Shown: piece after piece, positions 10,831 through 23,423 of the stretch
How positions within the stretch are numbered: position 1 is the first letter of the stretch
Layout of the letters: each line of letters starts with the position of its first letter
From: Sanderia malayensis
Taxonomy: Eukaryota; Cnidaria; Scyphozoa; Semaeostomeae; Pelagiidae
Assembly (NCBI GenBank): GCA_013076295.1
Contig: RQOL01000863.1
Location: 1,244,180 to 1,308,179 of the forward strand
Length of the DNA stretch: 64,000 nucleotides
Reading direction: 5' to 3'
Program-made: the position numbers and the translations under genes
Notes under the pieces: generated by a model
Seen by the model: the letters and a program-made list of their open reading frames with translations, nothing else
Databases searched by the model: none
What the model was told of the DNA's origin: nothing

Positions 10831-13800
10831 TAGCGTTCCACACAATAGCTTTTTAAACTTTTCCGGCATGGCTTGGACAATACGGCCTTTATTTACTGTT
10901 TCATGACTCTTGGCCTTTAAAGATCTATTCTTGGCCATACCAAAACGTTGCTAATGTTAATATAGCTGTGTCTGGAAAAGTTTATTTCATGCCTGGTTAA
11001 CCAAATAGTGAATCACAAAGCAACCATCTGCGTTGTCGCCTTGCCTCTTGTTGCTAACATTGATTCCGTGGAAACATAACTAAGCAAGCAAGCTGACAAT
11101 AGGGAGGAAAAATCTCGGTTGCAGAAGACATGCGTCGCCCACATTCAAACATACATTGATAGACACAAGATTGACGCATCTATTTGTGCTTGCGAGTGGT
11201 GCGTGTGTAAAGTTTAAAGGACAAATTGATTTAGTCTGTGTTTGTCTTAGTATAATGTCATGGAGAATACCCGTATAGGATAGTGGATATGAACCAACTA
11301 TAATATTGATTGGGTTTTCTTAGCCAAAGTAAATTTTACTGCAAAGCAATGCCAAGAGTTTATTATATCGAGATGTTCATTACTCGGTTAATTCTTTTAA
11401 ACTCTAACTTTTGTAGCTATAGTACTCTTATTTACGCGAACGAAATTTTCAATATATATATTGCAACAGCTGAGTAAAATTATACTTATGTGTAAGTAGA
11501 AATACAGAAGAGAAAAGATTTTCTCTTCCTCTACTATTAACGCTCTGTACTTTGTATATCGAGCACTTTATGCTGGTGTAGAAGAGCCTTTTCCTAGGCC
11601 ATTTTGTTCTTTCCTGTAACGATCTATGCTTTTGAAAGTAGCAACAAGCAGGGCAAATTCCTTTGCACCGCAGTCACTTAAACCCTCAATTGCTAATCCC
11701 ATTCAATATGCATCCTGTTAAGCACGTGGCGCATAAAGCCCTGTGGGATTGGGGTTGAGCAAATAAGCGTTTCCGCTGTACCATGTGTTCGCTGTCGCAT
11801 GAATGAAATATCAGATCTGCTCATTGTGATCGGTTAATCGCGGGTCAATCAATTTCGGTGAATAGCAATGAGAATTGTTGTTTTCTCGTTCTGCCCGATT
11901 ACGATCAGAGAAAGGTCCGCCCTGGGAATTTTCTTGTCACGACGAGACAATTTTCCCCTAGTAAACGGTTTAATTAATTAAAGCCTTGTTGCTGGGCAAT
12001 GGCAACGCGCATGCTCACTCGGGTATCGCGCAGTTGTGGTCGAATCCTCATTGTAGCGGATTCCTTCCGTGCACGTTAAAATTCGAACACTTTTTTGATG
12101 GAATAATGTTCGAATAATTTCCAAGGTGCACGGAACTTTGGTTTGAATTAATGAGAGCTCACGAGCTCTAGTTGCACAGTTTTGCCCAAAAAACGAACTT
12201 TAATAGACGATGCATTAAATATCGAAGAGGTTTCTAGGACAATTTATGATGGGCTTTATAAAAAATGCAAACAATGTTTCACGTTTGCTATTGAAGCATC
12301 GGACTTTGCTTGTTCGAATGGATAGTGAATAGCTTTGTGTTCAGCATGCTGTAGCAATGAGCTTGACGTATCGTTTGGCGACTCGTTTTGACGAGATTCT
12401 ATTGTCTACTTTGGATTCAAGGCTTCAAAGAGAGACACGAAAAGGGGGGAGGACGGGAGGAAAGTTGAAGGGGAGACTCGTGTTGTCTACAGACAATGCT
12501 TAACTCGTTGGCAATTGCTTTGACGACCTATAGTCGACAATCAGGCCAATGCAACTATATACTTCGAACTATATACAAGTTCATTCAAAGCAATACTCAG
12601 AGGGCAATCTACTTGCACTTATATAATCAACTCTAGTTGCTCATATAAGTTATTTACTCAGCTGCCCATGTAATGTCGCATCTAATGTGTTTTGAATAGC
12701 TTGCTCTTTAATTGCGATATTGTGAAATTAGATTCTCAGATCAGAGTAGCTTGCGTCAATATTTGAGGAAAAGTTGATGTTTGCTGAGTAAAATTGTAGC
12801 TGCTAAGGTAAAGTGGCAAGTTTCACTGCTAATTAAGTTGAATTTTGTTTTTTTAACACATGATATTCCGTGCAAAAGCCTGCAGATGAAGGATGTCGGA
12901 TTTGTCATGTAGTTAAAACACGACTGATTATATTGAATTGCATTGGCAAACGGAATTCTCCAACTTGATAATTGACGTGTTCCCATTCAATTTACTGCAT
13001 TAGATTTGATTTAAGCATTGAGTGTAAATTCGCAGTTTGAGATGGGTCAATATTTTACAAGCTCAATAGATTTTACGCGGGTTGGGTTGCTTGCATAATG
13101 GCTGTCTAATCGGCGCCTCCTTTCTGTGCGACAATGCCTCGCTTGCATGTTAATGTTTTTTCTAACTTCTGTCGTCGAAACATGTCTTCCTTTAGTTTCA
13201 GCAAGCGTATTTATCCAACCCAAGGTCTCCAACTATAATAATTCTTGCAACATAATAATTCAATGATAAATACAATGTTTGCAACATATACTTTCAAAAT
13301 TGATTATACAAAGCTGAAGAATATTTACACAGGTTGCAAAGAATTACGGTGGTACAGTACTGTAATTTGACATTTCAGGTCAGTTTTCTGATAATGAACA
13401 ATGCTTTGCCTCGTTTCCGTATGTAGGCAATTCCGTATGTAGGCTGTTCTTGTGGAACTTACTTGATAAATCACGTCCCTAAAGTACCAACCTCATTAAT
13501 ATAATTTCTGGTTTCTACAGATTTTTACAATAAAATGAGAGTAGCTTGCAAAGCTTGATTGATTAGATAAGGAAAATTTCTCGAAAAATTGACGGAAAAG
13601 GTAATCGATGATTTTTCGCTTGATTTGCTTTACTTTTGGCGGTGCAGTGAAATATGCGAGGGCGTTAAAGGTTTCAAACCAGATGTCACTTGCTGCTGAC
13701 GTCAATTTGCACACTTTTAAAGAAGATTAGGCCATATCTTGCGAAATGTAAATGCAAAGTAGTTGAAAATAGCTTAAATTGACAGTGAACGATCACAGCT

Positions 13801-14697
13801 TTCAAATGATATATTGGCTGATAATGTTGTAATTGCAGTTTTTGTGATCTTACTAACAAGTCTATCTTGTCGCTATTGATTTATTTTGCTGTCCTGAAGC
13901 CGGAAAGATAGACTTGTAACTCTCCTTCGCCCAATCGAGGCTACATTCAAAATTTCCTATTGTCCGATGAACATCCTGTTCTGCTCAACGCAAATACTAA
14001 ATTGTTTTTTCGGCAGCCTCGTTCAGGTGGACAAGAGCTACAAGTCCATCTTTCTCTCCTACTTCACCAGGACAACATCAAACAACAGACAAAAGATAAA
14101 CTTAATAGCAAGTCCAACTTTTTTTAAAACGTGAGAGAGGAGAATTTTCTCGATTCCAAGCAAATTAATGTCACTGATTGTTTCACATCATGATACTTGC
14201 CGTCCAAATGCAATTTTTTAGTATTACGATAAATGACGTCACACAGTATGAAAGTTTTTATAGACATGCACCACCATTGAAATCGAATAACACCATTAAC
14301 TAGTAATGCACAATACCAACTCAGCAATTTTGGATTAAGAATCAGTGGCTTTGATTTGCTTTTCATCCATCAAAAAAATTAGCTACTCCACCACTATCCC
14401 AAACAAGTAGCTATATTAATGTAGCGACATGAATTTGATGACGCAATCAAACATTGGGCATTGCATTGAAAACTGGGACCTAAATTGAAAACATTGGGAC
14501 CTAAATTGAAAACTAATATATCATTTGAAGGCCGTAATCATTTACAGTCAATTTGTGCTATTTTCAACTATTTTGCGTTTATATTTCGCAAGACATGGCC
14601 AAATCTTCTGGGACAGCGTGCAAACGTGACGTCATCAACGACGTGATATCTTGTATGAGCTTTAACGCCCTTGAAAATTTCATTGCACTGCCAGAAG

Positions 14698-14971
14698 TAC
14701 TGTAAATCCTCGAATAAGCCCCTACCTTTGAATAAGCCCTTCCCTCGAATAAGCCCCCATCCTGATAATCTTTTGCAAGGATATTGAGCCCAAGTTCGAG
14801 ACATTGAAGTTGTTTAGTGAATGTATTGCAAGTGACAGCAAGTTTAAACCAATAACTTCATTGATTGATTGCATCGTATAGCTTTTATTTTGCTTTATAT
14901 TGAGCAATAATCTAGCTAAAATTTCGTTTTTGCAAATATGCCCCCGGGGGTTTATTCGAGGATTTACGGTA
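14698..14971. mobile_element. MITE, TA-flanked 24-bp inverted termini
   Basis: The left end TACTGTAAATCCTCGAATAA and the right end (reverse complement TACCGTAAATCCTCGAATAA) are near-identical inverted repeats, and both outermost bases are TA. The length is 274 bp, with AATAAGCCCC motifs repeated inside the left end. This is typical of non-autonomous elements using a TA target site. It belongs to the same broad family as the elements at 57748-58027 and 63681-63871. Confidence 0.85.
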
Positions 14972-17900
14972 AGTCGAATCAAGCAAAAAGTCTCCGTTTA
15001 TCTTTTTTGCCAGTCTCGTGGAGTAGTTTCCGAGATTTTGCCACTCTGACCGGATAAATATGAACTTAATTTTCAGAAACTCAAATCTCTATGTATCACG
15101 TAGGCGTGGGACGGGGTATCTGGGTGGCGTCTGACCGCGTGAAAGTTCAGTGTCTGCCTTGTTGGTGGTGTTGGGAACTGTTGTTTGAACTGTCTAACCG
15201 ACGGATCGCTATCACTGTTAGATCAATCTTAAATCTTTAAGAGCATCTACTTAATCCTATCTGCACGCGAACATTCTGATTTCATGCTGTATGCGTGGCC
15301 ATATCTACACGTAGTTTGCCTAGCCGACACGTTCGTGGGTACAGATAAATCGATGAAGCAGGTGCATGCCTTGTATTTGTTTTCACGCCTTTTGCTGTTC
15401 TGGAACAAACTGTGGAGGGAATGCTTAGAAGCACTTTTGATGCGAGCCTCGTTTGGGCATTTATGGATGAATGATACTTGATTGTTATAATCTTAACCGT
15501 GTTGTACCCTTGCTCTTTGCATTGGCTCAAAAGTACTGGTTGTGTTATTGGCTTAAGGTGATGTGTGCTTGATGCCACAGCAGTAACTTTTGGAATTTAG
15601 ATTGCAAGAAATACATGTTCTTTGTAAGCAGATGCATTTCACTGTGAGTCATCAATTGGTTTATAAAAACAGGAAATGCTAAGTGCTCTTCCCAGAGTTG
15701 CGCGTTTCAAAGCGCTGTGACTAATTACACCCGTTGAGACACTGCGCTCTGAAAGCCTGTACATCTTAATGACACATGGAACAACTGAACAAGACGCGTG
15801 TACACTCGTGTTTTGCGTGCCGGCACGCGTGCAATTTACGCGTTGCAAATTGGTAAGAATATCCCAACGGAGTGCCTCATTGCTAGGCCTATTGTTTTAC
15901 GGTCATGTAGCCCTTTGTTGAGCACTATCTAATTGGGTAAACACATCAGTGGAGTTTGCTACGGCTCATTCTCCTATTCCCAGAGCATCTAGCAGCGACG
16001 GTAGTTTATTTCTAATGATCCAAGTGGGACGTATAATACGAATGTCACTTGGGATCGTTAGATCTCGTGTGAGAAATGACGTTGACGCTCGACGGGGCGT
16101 CTTTTTGTCACGGACCTTTTGCGGTTGTATCAACAATAGGGTTAATTTAAGAGTTTCAGAGTTGATTAAGAGTTAGATGTTGTTCAAATTGGATTTACGC
16201 AACTATTCTTCTTTTGCATGGTAATGAGAAACAGCATGCGATTCACGAGGGAGGGAGAGATTTAGCCTACTTGCCCCTGATTGAGTTGAAGGGGGGATTT
16301 TTTGGGGAGCTACCATTTGCTTTTGAAGGTACGTGGGACGTTTTATAAGTGTGCAATTTTAGTTTACTACTAACTACATACATACCCAACATACATCTAA
16401 ATATACCATGCATAACCTACCATACCCTACCATACCCAAACACCAAAAATATACTATACATATGCTATGTTGTGTTATGTGCCGTACTATACTATACCAC
16501 ACCATACAAAAACAAGCTGGTTTGGAATATGATTGATGAAAAGATTAACATCTGCTTTTCATTGAACAGGAGATGATGATGATAACCATGTTGTTGTCAT
16601 GGCGATGATGACCCCCCACCCCTATTGCACTCCACTCACTCTCACTGCAAAAATTTTACATCTAAATATTGTAATATCATACTGTCAATGTTACACGAGG
16701 ACGCGTGGACCTCAACCTATTCCAATCGAGACAGCCCGCTTTAACACTGTTGACAATGTTTGTCAATGACAATGTCGTTATTTAACGGTCTTGTGTTTCT
16801 CCAGCTGGCCTTTCATTGCGGATAGCGCAATACGATCAGAGCTATTGGTCATGAACTCACGTCACCAACACTGAAGTCTATAGTATACACTGTATGCGTA
16901 TTCTTATTGCGACATGTTCTATGATGATATGCTAATGTTAATATTTGCAGATGAGATACTCATCAGCGCTTTGTGACACGTGCCTTGTATTGGGGCTGAT
17001 GATGAAGCCAGGCACAACGGAGCTTTCATCTTTTGTGATTATTCTTGTTTGTTTATTCGCTTGCTGGGTGACAACGTTTAGTCGCCGCAGCAGTTTTCCA
17101 TTGGCTTGAAATATTGATAGGAGAAATAGCCATGCAAATGTTAGATTTGTTATCACGGGTCTGTGGCGACTATGGGGGGGGGGTGGGGGTCAACCGTCTT
17201 TCTAACAATCAAAGTGATAATTGATTATCACCAGCAATCACACGTGTAATAATCAAAAATATAGCCTGCAGTTTTCAATAAGTCTGGGACTTTTTGAGAA
17301 ATCTGTGAAATTTGTTATTTGCCCCCCCCCCTCGCGTTGCACGAGAATGTTCGGGGGCGTTCTCTGCGACTTTTACGATATAATCAGTAGGCTGGTCTAA
17401 GTTACTACCCTTCATGTTCAATTTAGATGTAAATCCAATTCAATGAATGGAGAATACTTCTTAACCCCTCCTTAACCCGTTTCAATCAATTCCTTGCCGG
17501 TATTTCATTAACCATCACCTGTAACCAATATCAAAGTATTTGCGTGGTATGATTGAAATACATTTGACCAATTAAGGCGCTTTTTGTGATGCTGTCAAGC
17601 AATCGGTTAAAGCATCTATCAGGTTATACAGCGACTTTGTTGCAGTGTATTGTCCCTGGTATAGTATGTCGTGTTTGTATTTGCAGAAAGCATTTGTTTT
17701 GCTTGCATGCTCTTATCGTGAATGGTACATGCAACCTTGAACCATCACCCTGGCATTGGCATTGCGTATGTGATATTTCGTGACAATTCATTCAATTTAC
17801 TTAGTTAAGCACGCACACTTGCACAGTTGGGTATATTCGAACAAAAACGATCTGAGCTCAATCTATTAAGTCACCTGGATTCGCAATGCACAATGCATAG

Positions 17901-18754
17901 GCTTAATTTTCAATACACAACCGCCATAGCTCGAATGGAGAATACTGTATACCTTAAAGTTGCTAATTTCCAAGACACACTATCTGGACTCATATCTTTA
18001 GTCACTATTGTTTCATGGAAGAGAGTACTTCGTGTTATTTCTCACGATTTTGGTTCTTAGGTCAATTTTTAAAGAACATAGCGTCCGGAAACTTCAAAGC
18101 GTTTCTTTCTACCTGTATGCATCCATTTGTACCAGTATGTGTACTTGTTTTCCCATTTACCGTATACCTTGCTTGTTCGTTTACCTTTCGTTTTCCACTA
18201 AGCTTGTTTGCTTACTTATATGTTTATCTGGCCGCTACCTTGTCGATCTGTTTTGTTCGTTATCGCTTGTTCCCTTGTTTCTATGCTCAGTTTGTATGCC
18301 TGTTTCTATACTTGATTCTCTGCTTTTTTTGCTTGAATGTTGGCCCGATTTCTTGTGACATGGACGGGCTGTTTTCTTTACTGCTTTCATGCTTCTATAC
18401 GTATTCTGCCATATTTGCTTGTAAAATGCTTGGCTGCATATGTACAGAATTGTATGTTGCCTTGCTTGCTTGTTGCATTGCTTTTTTGTAACTGCATTGC
18501 TTGTCTATTTTATTTTCTTCTTGCATGCATGCCAGTTTTACTTGCTACCTGGAAAGCAAGCTGGTTTTGGTGTTTGCCTGGTACTTGGTAACTCCATATT
18601 TTTTTACCATAGCTTTTCCCGTTTAGTGATTGTTTGCTACATGTAACGTTCACCTTCGATTCACGTTAAGCATTGGTAAATGATTAGAACCACTTGCACA
18701 TTTCTGAATATCAAATAATCTTGATGCAATTTTCCATTTCTGACATGGAATTTT

Positions 18755-19250
18755 ATATAAATGCAGCATATATACAGCATTATTCTGCATTACTTTATGA
18801 AGTTCTACTATATTTTATATTATTCTTCATTACTTTATATTATTATACATTGTTTTATATTATTGTACATTATTCTACATTGTTCTTCGTTGTTCTACAT
18901 TATTTTATGTTATTATACATTATTTTATATTATTCTACATTATTTTGTATTATCCTACATTGTTTTATATTATTCTACATTATTTTGCATTATTCTACGT
19001 TGTTCTTCGTTGTTCTACATTATTCTATGTTATTATACATTATTTTATATTATTCTACATTATTTTGTATTATCCTTACATTGTTTTATATTATTCTACA
19101 TTATTTTGCATTATTCTACGTTGTTCTTCGTTGTTCTACATTATTTTATATTATTATACATTATTTTATATTATTCTACATTATTTTACATTGTTCTACA
19201 TTATGTTACATTTTTCTGCATTATTCTATATTATACTTCCCTACATTTCT
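18755..19250. repeat. AT-rich array with ~120-bp higher-order unit
   Basis: Tandem variants of ACATTATTTTATATTATTCT. A block beginning TTGTTCTTCGTTGTTCTACAT recurs at about 18884, 19001 and 19121, giving a higher-order period near 118-120 bp. Long Tyr/Ile/Leu/His open frames on the plus strand (up to 238 codons) come from the repeat and are not genes. Confidence 0.9.
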
Positions 19251-22200
19251 TTTGCAGCAGTTTATCTATCTAATGTAAACTCAATACAATTTTATACTTG
19301 CTTGTTATGTTTGTATGCATTTCATATATTTATCTCTAAGCTTTTCTCACCAAATCGCTTCAACACGTTAACAGGCAAACCCAGAAACACTTGCCGTTCC
19401 CTGATCAAATCTTGCCAGAACTTCAGCCTCGTCTTCAATCCGAGTTTCACCCAGTTTTCTTCTGGCCTCCTGGAGAGGCAATCTCAACTTCTGATGTATT
19501 TGCCTTACGTGTCACAGCTAGTTTATCTACATATATGCGTTTGCTTTGCAAACATAATTTTCCGCTCAGCGATTACGGCATACCAGTTGCTCATTTGTTT
19601 CTTACTGACAGATCGTAGTGAATTCTTTGCCTTTGTCACCTGTACAACTAAACGTTTCTAATTACTTTGTCAGCTTGTTGTTGATCGAGTCTTTTTTCAC
19701 CTGCAAATCTTAACCCGTAACGCCAACGCAGTACCCGCTACCTTTTCTGTTCTCGTCTTCATCAAATGATAGCAGCTATCATGTTATCTAATTTAGCAAT
19801 GAATACAGCACTATGATTTTCTTGTTGATGAAGAGTCTCCGAAACGATGTCCCAAAACCCATCATCGTCGCTTGCTTTTCTATATTTTTGTCTCTAAGAC
19901 TGCAAGTCTTTGGATAGTCTCGCAAGTACCCATTGGCACACTTTTTTGCTCCTAATGCCATGTTGAGATTTGGTAGAACCTACCTTTCCCGCACACCCCT
20001 GGCTCTAATGTTTTTGTTTGTGCCAGAGAGTTGTGGGTTGCATAGAAGTTTTTTTTACTGTAGTCTACTGTTTTGCATTTAAGTTCTAATGTTTTTCACT
20101 TGCATTTTGCGTGAATAAATGTATAATGCAGTTTTCTATATACATTCTATGGAATACTGCTCAAACTCTTGTGACGTACACAAGCCTAGGATAAAGATCT
20201 GCGCCCACATATATATGAATGCTCCACAAGAAATTTCCCTGCCGGCTCTGAATAAATCATCATGTTTCTTTGATTCTGGAACCTTCACCAACAAGACCTC
20301 CATATCAACTCATTATCTTAGATGCTGAATATCAAAATTTGCGTTTTGCCTATCTACTCAATCTATTGCATGTTAAAAATTTTTGACCATAAGTTTCAAA
20401 TCCGACAGTCGCGCATTTTCCACGTACATTTCCTTGGAAGAAAACCGTACTGGAAACACCGTATCCCTCAATATGAATATGTCCTGCTTACCTGCCTATA
20501 TTTCGTATTTTTTAATGATTGGTCTCATGGAGATCTCAACATCCATGCACTGGTGGACAAACATTGACCACACATTTTCATAGCCTCGTTTTGACATTGG
20601 GTTCTCCGAGTGTTGTCGCATTGTATTTGTAATATGAAGACTTCGGCATTCTGGATCGAGGACTGCGCTTGCCATAGAAATTATGCATTTGAATGTAGCT
20701 CTCGTTGCTTGTTCGATACTATCAATGCAATTGTATTTTTATATTACTTGGGATCAGTTGGGCATTGTTTTGCTGTCATATTAATGCTTGTAACTTCTCA
20801 GTATCAAGGCTCCACTTCTCGCTTATTCTTGCAACCGCAGTTATGTTGACGGGAGGGGGAACTTGATGGTTCTTCCCACCCCAAAAACCCTCATCCTCCC
20901 CCCAAAAAGCATTTATTAATTGATGTTTGATCTCGTATTCAGATCTCCTAGTTGTTTCTGGGTTGGACAGGTGCTTGTGGCTTTAAGTAATCATGTCGAA
21001 CAAAACAAAAGACAATAAAACATTAGCAAAAGACTTGCTTTTGTCTAATAAAGAGCTACTCTACGCAATGACAGTTCCTCGCGAACCAACAACCGGTTTC
21101 GCTTATTCTAGTCTATGCGATTTCTCAAAATTCTCTCCGATATACTCAGTCATTGAAGTTTTCTACCACAGTCACTATTTCCTTTTCTTCACAGGCTTAG
21201 TTTGACTTCTCGTGCGATCGAGAATTCGTGTCTTATATCTGATTGCGATTGTAGCTTTAAACTGTCTGCATAGACAACAAGCTCGGGGTATTCATTGCAA
21301 ATCATCTCCTGTATATCCAATCTCGAAAACGCGTATCTTCATTGACGGAATGCTTCCATTGTTTCAGCATGCAATCCCCAATTTCCTTTGTCTCATTATA
21401 GCAAGTACCTATACAGGTTAGAACTTGGCCAATTTGAATAGCTTCTCTAATATTTGTTGAAAGCAATAAATGGGTTATTTTGTTTAATTTGAAAACGAAC
21501 GAGGATCAATGAGATTAATTGTTGATACATACATTCTGTTTTGTGTCTAAAGTGGACTATGACAATTTTACCAACATATCGTTTCAGTCTATACGCGATC
21601 TACAATACAACTTTTTCATGTTTCAATTAATTTGTTTTTATTATTTCAGCATTTATTTAACTTTTCTTTCTATTCACAAAGTTAATGACAAGTTATCAGA
21701 AACTTGTATGAATAATAATACCGAAATTTGAAAAAGTCCTATAGAATGGTAGAGGCTTCAGAGGTTCATCTAGTTAGATTTCTGAAGTGGCTGTAAATCT
21801 CGCAACTGCGCTAACAACAATACATTAGAGTTGAAGGAGATAGCTGTAGGATTAAGTCGTTTTTGAAAGATGTCAAGTCTTGTACAAATTTCCAAATAGC
21901 TCACTCAAAAATCAGGTAATAATTACGTGCTAGAAGTTTTGTTGCTGTGAATTACTGAAACAAACACGCACGATAAATATTACATGGACACTATCGAATC
22001 AAACGTTGAAACCAAGCTACGCTTTTAATCCTGTATGTATATAATTACGGTATTTTCAGGGTCGAGATTGCACGAATATTTTTCAGTACGTTATGATACA
22101 TGAGTCATTGCTAACTTAAAAAGCCAATTCGTGAATACGATATGTGTATAATTAGCAATTGAAGTAAGAAATCTAAATTCGATGATGATTAAGACCTGTT

Positions 22201-22349
22201 GATTGATTCAGAACTTTCTCGGCAAACAAAGCAGCCATTACGTAATGTGTCCACTGCGCAGGTATATTACGCATGATGTATTGATTGTCAAGGGGCATTA
22301 GCCAATCATGTTGCGGCGTTGGGCTTTGATATAATAGGAGCGATGAACC

Positions 22350-22513
22350 GTAGCTAAACATTTCGGAATCTTTTCACCGTGAGTAAGCGTCGAGTTTCCA
22401 AGACAAGCAAAGCAAAACAGCAGAGACAGTGGACAGCAGCTTTCTAAGACCGCAGACCAGTTGGCATTGACACCGACACAAGCAATCGTTGTACGGTTTT
22501 TTGAAAATACGCG
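22350..22513 (+). other. Probable Myc 5' untranslated exon
   Basis: The segment ends at a good donor (ACGCG|GTAAGATT, intron from 22514), and a pyrimidine-rich acceptor (TTTCCTTCGCAG) opens the next exon at 22724. This gives a 210-bp intron in the 5' leader, similar in layout to vertebrate MYC, whose first exon is also non-coding. The 5' boundary is a guess; TATAATAG at about 22330 could be a weak TATA-like element. Confidence 0.4.
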
Positions 22514-22792
22514 GTAAGATTAGTTTAGTAAGCAACCTCAAGCCCAGCTCTTTCGCTCTCTATATCCGTCGTGCCTTTAAAATTGTGAAATGTATTTCGA
22601 GTGTTTGTAGAGACGTAGTATAATTGTCTCAAAGTAATTGTGCAATAGTTCAGTGTTGATTCAATCTTTGTCTTGATGTTGTAATAAATTCAACGAAGCC
22701 ATGCGTTCTTGTTTCCTTCGCAGATCACCCATTCAGCATACAGGAATCAATCGACAACAAAACCGACTTGTAGTAGCATCATACAACCAGTT

Positions 22793-23423
22793 ATGTTGTA
22801 CGAAGACGGCCTCGACTACGAAAACTGCCACCACAGTTTCTCAAGCAATCCAGAACGTTTTTACGAGGACATACTCACACCGGGCAGTATCGCACAGACG
22901 ACCGAGGAAAACTCGTCGCCGTGTTGGAAAAAGATGCAGTTGGGCATTGGTGGCCTTCCCACGCCGCCTTCGACACCGGAGAAAAATAGCCAAAGACATC
23001 GCAATTCCTCATCAGCAAAAATGCTCGAGCCAAGTATCATGAACCTAACCACATTACACATGAACAATTACAGCAGTTTCAACCAACATATGTCACAACA
23101 CAGCCCGAACAACAATCTTCAAGTCGTACCAGATACAATTACTGGAGATGATGTTCAAGATATCATCCCTTTCCTCACCGACCTCGGGAACCGAAGCATG
23201 GCTTCGCCAAACTTCTTCTCCGATGCCAGTTGCATCCAACAGCCACATCCCGTTACAGTTCAACAGAAGCTAAGTAGTCCTTCGCCTCCATGCAAGCCGA
23301 TAGATAGTCTGAATCACTCGCCCATTTCGTACCCAACAGAAAATATCACAATTTGTGGCTTCAATGACACCGAACAACAAGCATTTCAAGGAAACGCCAC
23401 TCTATACAACGATGCTAAAGAAG
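22793..23423 (+). CDS. myc: Myc coding exon 1 (transactivation half)
   Basis: Encodes the N-terminal 210 residues and one base of the next codon. An acidic start (EDGLDYE) is followed by RFYEDILTPGS, then the Myc box I tract with LPTPPSTPEK, then Ser/Asn/Gln-rich sequence (MSQHSPNNNLQ) and a hydrophobic patch DDVQDIIPFLTDL at about residues 118-130. That patch is the only candidate for a second activation motif. The donor is AAAGAAG|GTAATT. Confidence 0.9.

Larger units (their letters stand above)
8541..22349. other. Gene-poor intergenic region
   Basis: About 13.8 kb with no open frame that I recognise or that forms a convincing exon chain. Open frames of 60-160 codons occur but show no domain. 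The region holds the repeats listed separately and homopolymer runs such as the G run at 17174 and the C run at 17322. An exon-like segment at 19375-19618 is discussed in the findings. Confidence 0.6.

Noticed and set aside
18694..19661. Several plus-strand frames of 170-238 codons rich in Tyr, Ile, Leu and His
   Set aside because: They are translations of the AT-rich tandem array.
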